DNA from: Ceratothoa steindachneri
Taxonomy: Eukaryota; Arthropoda; Malacostraca; Isopoda; Cymothoidae
Length of the DNA: 64,000 bases
Assembly (NCBI GenBank): GCA_963969495.1
Contig: OZ018318.1
Coordinates: 97,431,413-97,495,412, forward strand
Reading direction: 5' to 3'
Translations under genes and position numbers: made by a program
Shown: one piece after another, positions 48,521-59,878 of the stretch
Layout of the letters: each line of letters starts with the position of its first letter
Numbering within the stretch: position 1 is the first letter of the stretch
Notes under the pieces: generated by a model
Databases searched by the model: none
What the model saw: the letters and a program-made list of their open reading frames with translations, nothing else
Told to the model about the DNA's origin: nothing

Positions 48521-51513
48521 AATGAAGCCCAACTGATCCAAATTTGACGAATTTGTAATAAAAAATTTAAACACTTCTTTTTCTCCTGAGAAAGTCACTC
48601 TCTGAACATCCTTTCATCTAAATGAATAAAGTATGAAATATTTATTTATTTGTTCAAGGAGATTATAACAAGAACTACAACAATGAGCGCAACTATTTTT
48701 TTATGACAAATCTTTTTTTCCTTCACATTTCTGCACCAAACCTCGATTTCCAACCATTTAAGATTCTGATGAGATCGATAAATTTTTTATACAATAAAAT
48801 AAACACCTTATAAGTGCTAGTGATTTTCTATTTTATTGGCCGTTTATTTGTCTTGATTTTTTCATTTTACCGAGGATTTAACCAAATCATACATATGATT
48901 CCATCTCTGTTTTACCTCGTTTTATTATAGCTATCATGTGGCTTGACTGAAATATGGTTATTCCTAGGTTAAATGACTAGAAAAGATCTCACAAAATAAA
49001 TTGGCTTAGCTCTTTGACTTGGTTAAAATAAATACATTTATTTAAGTCAGTGTTATGGATGCGAATCATATTTCTTTTCAACTAAATCTGTGTTATGTAT
49101 CGAATTAGTTCTCATTTCACTCAATTAACAAAATGAGCCCTTTTTAAATTTACTAAATACATATATTTTAACTAATAAATGACAGATATCAGCTATTAAA
49201 ATTTAATCTATCTTAAATTAAGTCTCATGTAAATTACCCACTATCTCTACCACTTTCTTTTTTTGGTCACATGTCACAAATTTATATCATTTATCTTAGG
49301 AAAGTAAGTATAAATTGGCTCAGTTATGTAAATGGGAAAGAATCAAGTTATCAAAGTTTATGGAGAATTTATATTCAAGGCACCGGTGTTATAAAGTTTT
49401 TGAATATTATCATCATACTAACACTTCTTTGGCGTGCGAAGAGAAAATATTTAGAAAATATTAAAAAGAGAAATTTAAAAAAATTAAAAATTTAATTAAT
49501 ATCAGTAATAATTAGGGGGTGTAAACTTATTTAGTTCCAAGAGACTAAAAGGAAATACTGTGGGCAACTTTGATTCAATTAGTGGACACTTTGTATCTCG
49601 AAAGGGATCTCACGTTCTCTTATACAACATAGAGGGTTTCGTGGTTGGCAGGAAAGGTAGGTAAATTATTGGCGAGAAATTATGCAGCTAAAATTATCTT
49701 GGAGAATGTAAAAGTTGAAATATTTGCAGTGTTACTGTATACAATTGAATTTGTATGGCAAGCAAAACAAACCTATTCCGAAAACTGTAGTTGAAAATTA
49801 CTGATACCATTTATTCTTCGATAACCACTGCAGTAAAGTAGGGTATGATACTAATGCAATATGTGTAACAGATTTACTGAAAGGGAAGGTTATTTATTTT
49901 TCGCTGGGGAATTATTAGTCGAACATTCCATGTTATATTAACCAAAATATGAACGTTTTTAAAGATCCGTAGACCCAGAAATGAGTTGAGATAAACAACA
50001 CTGAATTTAAAAAAAATATATATTTAAACTTTAAAAGGATGATAGGATAAAAAAATTAACCAGATTTAATAATTTAATTAGAATTTATATTGAACAGCAA
50101 TTGCCAGAACAACACCTAAAAAGTGCCAGTCTTATATCTTTCTCGCAAACACTAACTTAATGCTGATTGTAAGGTCAAGTGATGCTAGAAATAAGCTTGT
50201 AACAATAAGCTGCATCAGGAAGTATGGGGCCAATTATCTTTACAACGTCTATAAATATAGCTGTGAAAAGGGGGAATTTAGTAAGAAATAAATTATTAAG
50301 AATTTGGGTAGACCAAAGCTTAATTGCAATAAGAAATCTTTCTCATTGCGGGGAAAAGGTCAAAACTTAAAGGGATTGTAAATTTACATATAATCGTTAT
50401 GAATTTTATTAGATAGAAATATTATGGTCTAATAGCAATTTGTGACAATGTACACGATAGCTATGGATTATATTCAATATATACTTTATGAAATGGTGAT
50501 ATAGTGAATAGTACTTGCTAAGGTTAGATAGAAGAGACACAAAATATGCTGTACAAAAACAAAGATTTAACGATGGTACAAAATTTTGTTCGTTTGGCAT
50601 TGCCAAAGAATGGTCATAAAGGCAGATTATGAGAGAGACAATGCACCTACAAGACGACAAGAATCAAATTTCCTTATATCCTGAGATTAAAAAATAGAGG
50701 GAAGAATATAAAAGCTAGTTGAGATGGACTTTGCTGCAGAAGAAGGGATATTTCTTGTTTGCTCCTCCCTGGCTGGACATAGTGTCCTCTTATAACACTA
50801 TAATTCTGTGACCGATTCTGAACAGTAACTCTTCCTAGTTCGGGGCCACTAACATTATATATTGAAACCACTGGCACTGCAAGGAAAGAGATTGTATTTT
50901 GCGTTTTATTAGATGCCGTGAATGTATGAGATTTAATTTAAAAATTGCAATGACAATGAAATTGAAATCTATGCTTTTTAACGTAGGTTAAAATGTTTAA
51001 ACTTGAGAAGTGAATTTAATGGTCCTTAAGTTCGGGGAAGTTAATGGAAACGCGAGAGTAAAACTGGCACACCTGTAATTTGAGATGTTCTTTCGATACG
51101 GTGAAGTTTAAATGCAGTAAGGAAGTGATTAACAGCAGAATGCTACCATAGAACAATTAAGGGAGGAGGTCTCGGATTATAGGTCTCCTCTTGTGTAGGG
51201 ATAATTAGGATAACCTTACTTGTCTAAATTAAATTTAAACGATCTGAATGAATCTATCACTCGAAAATCTGGATTTATTCTTTGCCAATTTGCGAAAGAA
51301 TGTATGTCCCCAATTTGGATAAATGTTCCGTTCGAAAGAAAATATTGTATAATTCGGGGGGAAAAAGAAAAGAGATAAACGTTTTTAACTAGCAACGCGC
51401 AGCGAACGATAATTGCGCTCTCTCGCTTCAACTCGAGAAGGAAGCTCAGCTTGAAGCTTAAATTGGTCGAGAGGAAAGGCCCGTGTACGTGGATGCAGAG
51501 CGTGTGTAGAATC
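48521..51513. other. AT-rich DNA, nothing recognised
   Basis: No gene or named repeat was recognised. The segment 51216-51575 is open on the minus strand for 119 codons, but its start overlaps the terminal inverted repeat of the MITE at 51514, so its first residues are repeat-derived. Confidence 0.4.
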
Positions 51514-51776
51514 CAGGGGCGTGGCCACCCTCTGTTCTTTATTATTTTGTAGGCCAGAGCGAAATTCATTAACAAATAACTACATAGAAATGTTGTAGTC
51601 GGTGGAGGTTAGGGATAAGAAAACATCACGAATGGTGAAAAAATAATTTTATTAAAGCTTGACAAACTTCTAAATTCAACGATTAAAATTCAATTGCCGT
51701 TGCCCTTACACTATGTTTATATCTTACTTTGTGAATAAAGAAATTACCATGAATCTAAGTAAAACTTTTCTATTTA

Positions 51777-51863
<87 letters not shown>

Positions 51864-51930
51864 ATATATGTCGTGGTACAACCACTCTGGCCTACAAAAT
51901 AATAAAGAACAGAGGGTGGCCACGCCCCTG
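51514..51930. mobile_element. MITE with identical 46-bp terminal inverted repeats
   Basis: The ends at 51514-51559 and 51885-51930 are exact reverse complements over 46 bases, starting CAGGGGCGTGGCCACC, a start resembling hAT termini. The element is 417 bp, has no transposase, and contains a (TA)n array of about 90 bases. No clean 8-bp target duplication is visible: the flanks read GTAGAATC and GTTTAAAATC. Confidence 0.75.
51779..51869. repeat. (TA)n microsatellite inside the MITE
   Basis: About 90 bases of TA with one T interruption. Confidence 0.97.
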
Positions 51931-52235
51931 GTTTAAAATCCTTAATAATAAATGGTTGGTGTGATTTACTTTAATAGGCCGAGAGTATCGTCGAAGGTTA
52001 GTTAAATATAATTTTATTCACAAGGATTAAAATAATAGTATAAAAGGGAATTATTCAAATTGAGATAGTCTCATGATAATTTTTATGAGGAGGGATTATC
52101 AAATGAAATTAATTGATTAATGTAACTAGGCTCAGATCAAAACGGGGAGCTTGACAAACTAATAATGGAAGCAGTTTCAGTCTTACGAGCCGATGACTTC
52201 GAGGAAGGCCCTTCTGGCGATAAGGCGAGTTGAGA

Positions 52236-52320
52236 ACGATCTGATGAGGCAAGTGGGGGATGATCCGAATGAGGAAGGTGGGGCACAGTCAGAATGAAGC
52301 AGGTGGGGCACGATCCGAAG
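52236..52320 (+). repeat. minisatellite, unit about 25 bp
   Basis: Roughly three diverged units of the form CGAATGAGGAAGGTGGGGCA plus CRRTC: CTGATGAGGCAAGTGGGGGA, then CGAATGAGGAAGGTGGGGCA, then AGAATGAAGCAGGTGGGGCA. Confidence 0.7.
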
Positions 52321-52954
52321 GAATCTTCCGATGAAGACAGTTAGTCTTCAAAGATGACGTTCGACTGGAAATGTGGGAGTTCTCGTAATTCCACGGAAAC
52401 ACGAATCTTCTTTTCCTCAAAGGTAATCGATGGAGATTTTCTTAGTTTCGATTAAACGAAGGGAGACTGTTGCACAAATTCAAAGGATTTTCGTTCCTGG
52501 AAGCTTTCAATTTACTTGGGTAGAATCATGGCTCAAGAAGGCTTGCTGTCTGACGAGACAGCAAGACGAGACGATAAGGACGGCCTTGAGGTGCGGGCTG
52601 GACTTGTTAAACTACAGATTAACCCGAGTATTTGCATGCCCAATTCTGAAGTGGAAGGAGGATTTGGGAGAAGGAAGTCACAATCTCCAGACATCTTAAT
52701 CTGGAGGAGGAGTCGATTCATTGTTTAGCAGCAAGGGGCAAGACAGCGGTTCTTTCACACATCTTCACCGGGGGTTGGAAAGGAGCCTTGGGACGAGTTC
52801 GCAGGATTGGTAACTATTTTCCCAACGTGCTCAGGAGTAGAAAATTCAAGAATATTCGAACACGAAATGACGTTGTCCATGGCGTGATACTATAGCACGT
52901 GGTCTCCATTAATTTGTGTGTGTGTATTTTTGGGGGAGAGGCCAGAAGTTGTTA

Positions 52955-52958
<4 letters not shown>
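52321..52958. other. moderately GC-rich interval, unidentified
   Basis: Plus frames of 70-89 codons overlap here (52430-52728), but no domain is recognisable. Composition differs from the AT-rich flanks, so it may be part of an unidentified element. Confidence 0.3.
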
Positions 52959-53046
<88 letters not shown>

Positions 53047-53081
53047 TATATACATGGAGAGAGAGAGAGAGAAAGAGAGAG
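52959..53081. repeat. (TA)n followed by (GA)n
   Basis: About 95 bases of TA (52959-53053) are followed by a GA-rich run (53056-53081) interrupted by AAAG. Confidence 0.97.
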
Positions 53082-53853
53082 ATATTGTTTTGAAGAGACC
53101 ATAGAGTTTTATAACCCGTGGCTGACAAAATAACTTTGGAAGTTAAAAAGGATCATGTTTTATAAGAGAGAGCGAGGAGTACACTTGTTCCATGCATCGT
53201 GAATTGGGAAAAAGCATTATAAGAGCGAATTCGACACACTGTGTGGTGGTCGAACGAATGAGGTTGGAATCCCCCACCAGGGCTAGATTCGCACAAATCT
53301 TTCACTCTACAGCGTTAACGAGGGGTCGGAACGAAGAAAGATGATGCAAAGATGATTTTCTAATTAAATGCATAAGTAAAGTGAGGTGGGTTAGAATCTC
53401 ACACCTGAATCCTTTATCTGTCTGATCTTTCCGAGTGCGTGCTGAGATGCATTTTCAGAACCACGGCTAAAGGTATTTAGAAATTCAAGTTAAACTCAGT
53501 GCAATGGGAGTACTGGTACATGTAACTGTATTGTATTGTTTAACTCAGTATTTAAATTTCATTTATATAAAATTTCTGTATAACGCTTTAGGATCACCGT
53601 TTTTAGTAAATTATATATTGTATCTAGTGTTTCATGCCTCAGCTTCCTTCCCTCTGGTGAAGCCAGCCAGGGAGTAATATTAGATAATTAGGGTAAATGA
53701 ATAGAGACCTTCTGAGTCAGATGTATCGTCGATACCCTTGGATTAAACGGGATTAATAATGGTCCGTTTTTAAAGGAGACTTCAGTCAGTTCTCTTAGCC
53801 ATAAGAAGGAGACCAACGGTATTTTCAATGTATATATATCGATCTCTCTATGT

Positions 53854-53855
<2 letters not shown>
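53082..53855. other. intergenic, with weak tRNA-like B-box words
   Basis: GGTTGGAATCC (near 53264) and GGTTAGAATCT (near 53390) resemble the Pol III B box, as in tRNA-derived SINEs. No A box at normal spacing was found, so no SINE is called. No gene was recognised. Confidence 0.3.

Positions 53856-53893
<38 letters not shown>
53856..53893. repeat. (TA)n microsatellite
   Basis: About 38 bases, directly abutting the 5'-truncated end of the PLE at 53894. Confidence 0.95.
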
Positions 53894-54965
<1,072 letters not shown>

Positions 54966-55238
54966 AGCAGAATCTCTCAGAAAATTCTATCTTTTGCCCT
55001 GTTCTTATACATGTCAAATGAAAAACATTCACTTCATATTGATATAATACCAAAATTATTTATAATTCCCACAATTATATACATAGGCGCCTAATAGATT
55101 CGGCTCTACTAAAGGAAATTCCAGACTTCAAAACTTTCGATGGGCAATTCCTCACTAATCCCTTGATGGTCAGAAGACTCATCATGTGTTTGATTAAAAA
55201 TGCCTTTCCATACCAGCACCCTTTATTAAATTCTCACT

Positions 55239-55355
55239 TCTGATCGTCTCATTATTAAGTCCGTGCTTCAACCTCTTTTAACATGTTCACAGCCGGACAC
55301 TTTTCATGTATCATTTTCTTGTGTAAATAAAAAGCGGTGCATGTGTGCACCAAAG
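55239..55355 (+). repeat. left direct repeat of the DIRS-like element
   Basis: TCTGATCGTCTCATTATTAA and TTTCATGTATCATTTTCTTG recur in the same orientation at 58094-58218. It includes an AATAAA word (GTAAATAAAAAGCGG). Confidence 0.85.
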
Positions 55356-55465
55356 TGTACGTTCCGACTAATAAGGTAAGTCCTCCTGTGGCATAGGTTT
55401 TCTGCACATTATATACCTTTTACCTAAATCAGTGTTGAGCAGGAATCCTTATTATAACCTGCACT

Positions 55466-56755
55466 ATGTCTCCCAAGATGCCTACTGTTTCTCGGATTAC
55501 CCAGCGTCAGTTGCGGAGTGACCCTCCCCTTCCTCCCTCAAATGACGATCAGCGGGGTTCGAACTTCAGCCCCTCCACCGCTCACAAGACCCTGGCTCAC
55601 GCCAAGCTTTTTCTGTAGGCCCTGGGTTACCGTAACAGGTCATGCCAGATTTGGGTTTCAACCTGCTCTCGATGTTCCCCAGTGCCTTGCGACCCGCCGC
55701 GTAACTCCGGTTGGGAACTGGTTGTCCTCCACCTGGAATCTCGTATTACTCTCCCCACCTCAGGTTTACGAACTCTTAGACATCGAGGAATTATTTTTAT
55801 TATTCATCTTGCATAGGTTGTGGGAACCCCTGCTCCGCCACGAGGAGGCTCCGTCTGTCTCTACTATCTAGTGAGCCTTGTAAATTGGCAATACGCCCTT
55901 GAGGACGCAAGAGTCCAGTCCTCACAAGAGGTTGGGATTAGCATAGATCGGGGAATATATAACTGCGCGTGGTTTGTACCACAATATGCACCCCCACCCC
56001 CGTCCCACCGAGACCCAGCCGCATCCCTCGCATCGGTGCGTGAAAGAGGCGGAGGAAGAAGAAACAGGTCTCGGGGCAGAAGGAAAAACTGATTGGGAGG
56101 ACGAAGTGTGTGCTATTAGGGACGTGTTGTTTGGCCCGGAGGTCCCCTCATTAACGGCCCCCTCCCCCCTTGTATCCATATTGCTGCCCCCTTGGGCCAC
56201 CTCTCCCTCGCCGTGGAGGTTGGGCGGCTGACCCCGTTGGGATCTCGGTTCATGGTGATTCGCTCGGTTTCCTGAGCCTGCGGAGGTTCGGACGATTGAG
56301 GCTCCCCCCTCCTCGTTAGTTCCCCCCCACCTAATAATGTTTTCCTTCCATCTAAGGACCTTTGAGACTGGGAGGACTTAGTGGATTACAGGTTATCGGA
56401 GCAGGAGCGTCTCTTGGCAGCTGCCGTTGAGGCTCTAAACATCGTGCTTCCCCCCAACACACAAGAAGGGGATGACCTCAATGCCCTCATGGAAGCAGGC
56501 CCAGGCCTTCAGTCAGCCGTGGAGGCTATTGAGGAGTTCGGTAATCCCTCGCCCGTCTCTCCGGAACTTGTTCCTCCTCCCCTGGAGAGGACTCCTGATC
56601 AGGATGATCCTCTAGAGTCTCAGGTCGAGTCTGCTGAGGACGCAGATAGGGAGTACGATGTTAAAACTGAGGTAAGTGTATTCGACTCCTTAAAAAGGAT
56701 GCAGGAGGGGAATCCCAGGGACACATCTGCAATTTTTCAACCCGGTTCAGTGTGA
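55466..56755 (+). pseudogene. DIRS-like ORF1 (gag-like)
   Basis: The best start is ATG at 55466: MSPKMPTVSRITQRQLRSDP, then a stop after HAKLFL. The protein-like text resumes in other frames (55820-56092 ends in an Arg-rich GGGRRNRSRGRRKN). A clean 124-codon frame at 56381-56755 is acidic and Pro/Glu-rich (QERLLAAAVEALNIVLPPNT; DADREYDVKTEVSVFDSLKR). I recognise no domain. Position before RT and composition suggest a gag-like protein; that is inference. Confidence 0.5.
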
Positions 56756-56859
56756 CAAGGAGTCTCCTTGCCTTCCAACATCACCAAGGCCGCCGGTGGT
56801 AGCGGGGTCAAAGTGTTCCTAGGTTCATATAGACACTTTACATCAACAAACAAAGCCTT

Positions 56860-57352
56860 CGCAGGTTGCTTATGAACGCTTTACGAAGCAGGTGCTCTCG
56901 AGAAGTCAAAGTCCGTAACGTGTGTCCATAGATTATTTTTGGTCCCACAGAATGACACTGAGGACCATGTGGTATACGACATGAGCGCGGTGGGCGAATT
57001 CGCACTCTACAACCCGCCCTCCTTCTCCCTTTCCTCATTAAGAAAGGGCCTGACTGCAGTTACTCCCCAAGCCTGGGCCGCCAAGCTAGATTTGTCACAT
57101 TGCTTTTGCCATATCCACGTGCACAAGTCCGCACGCCGATGGTTGGGGTTAGGTTCGGAAGGCACGTTGTATTGATTCACCCGTCTCACTATGGTATTGG
57201 CAGGTGCCTCCATTATCATGCAGTCCTGCATGGACCCATTTTTTCAGCAATAGCTAAAGAATTCTCGTGTGTGGCATACACGTATCTTGATGACGTGCTT
57301 CTGCTGGGGTGCTTAGAAGACCTGGTTAGCCTAATTGAACATCTTTGAGCTT
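56860..57352 (+). pseudogene. DIRS-like reverse transcriptase
   Basis: The first frame reads YNPPSFSLSSLRKGLTAVTP and QAWAAKLDLSHCFCHIHVHK, the Y..P.FxL......V.P..W.AKLDLxxAF.H motif of DIRS/Ngaro RTs. After a one-base shift near 57130 it continues to FSAIAKEFSCVAYTYLDDVL with LLGCLEDLVSLIEHL. The YLDD catalytic pair is intact. The stop at 57346-57348 precedes the connection region. Confidence 0.8.
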
Positions 57353-57890
57353 TCTTATTTGGTATCATTCCACGGAAAAGTACCCTAACCCCCGTAAAGA
57401 GCCTTACGTACCTCGGGGTGGCCATTGATCTCGCCACGGCCTCCACCCGCCTGACTTCTGGTATGACTCGCCGCTTGAAGATTGCCCTGGAGTGGGTACT
57501 GTTCATTGCGCCCTATTCCTCCTTCTGGGCCCGCCTGGGTGGCCTCCTAAATTTCTTGTGCTGCGCTGCCTCATTCCCTCAATTTTGGGCACAGCTCGCA
57601 TACGCCAGGTCCTCCCAGGTTTGCCTGTTGAAGGACCTCCTCTCTTCGCCTGGGTCCCTTGTCTTTCCCGACACTTACCTGGGACGTGCCTACAGTGACG
57701 CCTCTGAGCTCGCACTCGGCTGGGTATCACCAAAAGGCACCTCAACTTCTTACCTCCTGCGAAGAACTTCCTAGCCATGGGGGAGGAGTTTGTGGCGCTC
57801 CTATCGGCTTTCCTCCAGTTCCCATACGCTTAGATCTTCTTAGGTACCCAGGCATCCATTGCCCTCCTGGAAAACAAGTGAATTTTGTAT
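57353..57890 (+). pseudogene. DIRS-like RT connection and RNase H region
   Basis: LTPVKSLTYLGVAIDLATAS with TRLTSGMTRRLKIAL (57385-57485) is the TYLGxxID block after DIRS-type RT. ARLGGLLNFLCCAASFPQFW follows. The RNase H starts at FPDTYLGRAYSDASELALGW (57663-57725; YSDAS holds the first Asp). After a frameshift near 57770, LAMGEEFVALLSAFLQFPYA (E-x2-A) and IFLGTQASIALLENK fit the rest of the domain, with the usual DN motif lost. Confidence 0.7.
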
Positions 57891-58093
57891 TATTGAATTT
57901 CCATTCCCTATTTTTGTTCAGAAGAGCTACCTTAACATGAATCTCGTCTGAATCGAACCCTACTGACGCTCCAATTCGTCCAAATTGTTGGACGTGTGCA
58001 TTTGTGACGTCAATAATAACCTAGTCGCCCTACCCTGAAGTGACCATCAGGGTATAAAGGACGACGCGGGATTCTCGGATGGGATTCCTGCTT

Positions 58094-58218
58094 TGATCGT
58101 CTCCTTATTAAGTCCAGGCTTTACTCTCTTTTAACACGTTTACAGCCAGACACCTTTCATGTATCATTTTCTTGTGTAGATAATAATGAAGTGGTGCATG
58201 TTTGCACCCCTTAGTTTG
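58094..58218 (+). repeat. right direct repeat of the DIRS-like element
   Basis: The same orientation and about 85-90 percent identity by eye to 55239-55355, including TTTCATGTATCATTTTCTTG and GTGCATGTTTGCACC. Confidence 0.85.
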
Positions 58219-58222
58219 TCAA

Positions 58223-58303
58223 CGATTGAAGCTGACGGATGTTTCCATTGAAACCTGGTTTCTCAATAAATCGTTCCAAAATATTGTAGTTTCTTTTTCC
58301 AAC
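58223..58303. repeat. right inverted tip of the DIRS-like element
   Basis: It is the reverse complement of the left tip and also matches the fold-back tip at 20113-20165 (GAAACCAGGTTTC and GGAAACAT words in reverse complement). TA-rich DNA follows within about 30 bases. Confidence 0.8.
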
Positions 58304-58910
58304 TTTACATGTATACTACTCTACTTCTTTGGATATATATATTCATATATTTATATATAGATATATACTTATAATACTTAGATGGATCACCGATTGCTTT
58401 AACTAAAGCTATAATTCTTCGTGGCATGGATTTCCCTAAAGTTTCACCGATAAGGTCTTTTCAACTTAGCTTATAATTTATTATACAGTTCTGGTTTTTG
58501 TAATCTTAGTAATTCTATTAAATTTTAGTTGTGGCTTTCTTCTTACCACTCGATACAGGTGATTCCTGTTAACTAAATAAATGCTGGATTTGGTTGGAAT
58601 ATAAATTCATTTCTTTTGGATGTGAGGGTGCATTTCTGGATAGAATTCTTTAATAATTATTATAAAATATTAAAATAAATATTTAAGTTCATTCGTTTAA
58701 GAAAATATAAATCTCCCCTGGCATTGATGAAGACATGCAGCCGAATAACGTGATAGATCCAGCCCTATGCTTGACAGTTAGTACCACATAGCGGAAGTGA
58801 AATACCTCTCCAACTATTCGTCTTACAAATTAACCACTAGAAATGTTGGATAATATTTAATATTGTTACAAAATTGTTATTTTTTTTAATATTTTCTTCC
58901 AAAATACAGG
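58304..58910. other. AT-rich spacer, nothing recognised
   Basis: A TA-rich, impure microsatellite lies at about 58335-58370; otherwise no feature is evident. Confidence 0.5.
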
Positions 58911-59510
58911 GGTTTTCAGGTCAATCGATTTAAATTGTACTTAGGAAAGTAAAATACGTTCTGTACCAAACGAAGCAATATATTCTTCTGAGAATTTACA
59001 CACAAATATAACAATATAAATATACACTTACGAAAACAATCAAAGTGGCCACCATCTGCCTTAATGAAATTGTCCGAGCGTAAAATAAACTGGTTTTCTT
59101 CCCTTGGGTAAGAGGTTTTTGTCAATGGATGACATTACTTCTACAATGGTGGCCCTCAGAGATCAAAAAGTGTTTGAGAATTTTTGGTGACAGCTTCCTC
59201 AACCACGACCCCCACAAAATAATCTAGGGGTTGTCAGTTGCCTAAGCTGGGAGGTCAAAAGTCTGGGGATCAGCGGTGCGGGATATTGTACAACAACTAC
59301 GACTGTTATTTCTTTGCCTTGTGGGCGGGTGCAGAGATCCTGCTGAAAAAACGTAAAGCCTGCCTGCATCTACATGATCCATCCCAGGCGTGAGTTCAGT
59401 CTCCAGCATCTCATTATAAACGTCTATATTCACTTTGACGCCCTGGATGGAGATGTGAGGAGGCATGCCATAGCCTTCTTTCCTGAGAATACCTAAACCA
59501 GTACAGAGGC
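58911..59510 (-). pseudogene. mariner-like transposase pseudogene
   Basis: The minus strand reads GMPPHISIQGVKVNIDVYNE and MLETELTPGMDHVDAGRLYV, then FQQDSAPAHKAKKQQSWL after a frameshift (QQD carries the second catalytic Asp). Next come PPSLRQPQPLDYFVG (third Asp in PLDYF) and SDNFIKADGGHFD at the C-terminus (58985-59060). This is a Tc1/mariner-type transposase of a different subgroup from the copy at 0.2-0.9 kb. Stops and frameshifts show it is dead. The N-terminal half is missing. Confidence 0.8.
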
Positions 59511-59878
59511 GGGCAATTGATTGTGCATGACCCTAGTTGCCTCTGATGGGTTTTCACGCAGCCTGCAATCATTGTGCCACTTCCCTATCTATAATTATTA
59601 CCCACAATTCTTCATGAATAAATAATTGATATAATTTCATCACGATTCTTCAATAATTAGGCAACTCAAATTCCAAGATATGACTTTTATTAAATTGACA
59701 ACTAATACAAAAATATTCAATTGTTACTAACCCTAATAATATATTTTTTGTTTTCTGCGACTGCCGTAGATAAAATATGATATTCTATATTTGTGCGATT
59801 TGAATCTATAAAAATATAAATTCATATATAAATATAGAAAAAATATAAATCTAAAAATATAATATACAGGATGTCGAA
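59511..59878. other. AT-rich spacer, nothing recognised
   Basis: Only AT-rich sequence with TATAAA-like words; no feature can be supported. Confidence 0.4.

Noticed and set aside
51216..51575. 119-codon minus-strand frame
   Set aside because: Its N-terminus is encoded by the MITE inverted repeat and the rest shows no domain; the same residues recur at 51900 because the repeat is inverted.
52890..53102. Open frames of repeated Tyr-Ile on both strands
   Set aside because: These are translated (TA)n microsatellite, not proteins.
53220..53420. tRNA gene or tRNA-derived SINE
   Set aside because: Two B-box-like words exist, but there is no A box at proper spacing and no cloverleaf could be drawn.
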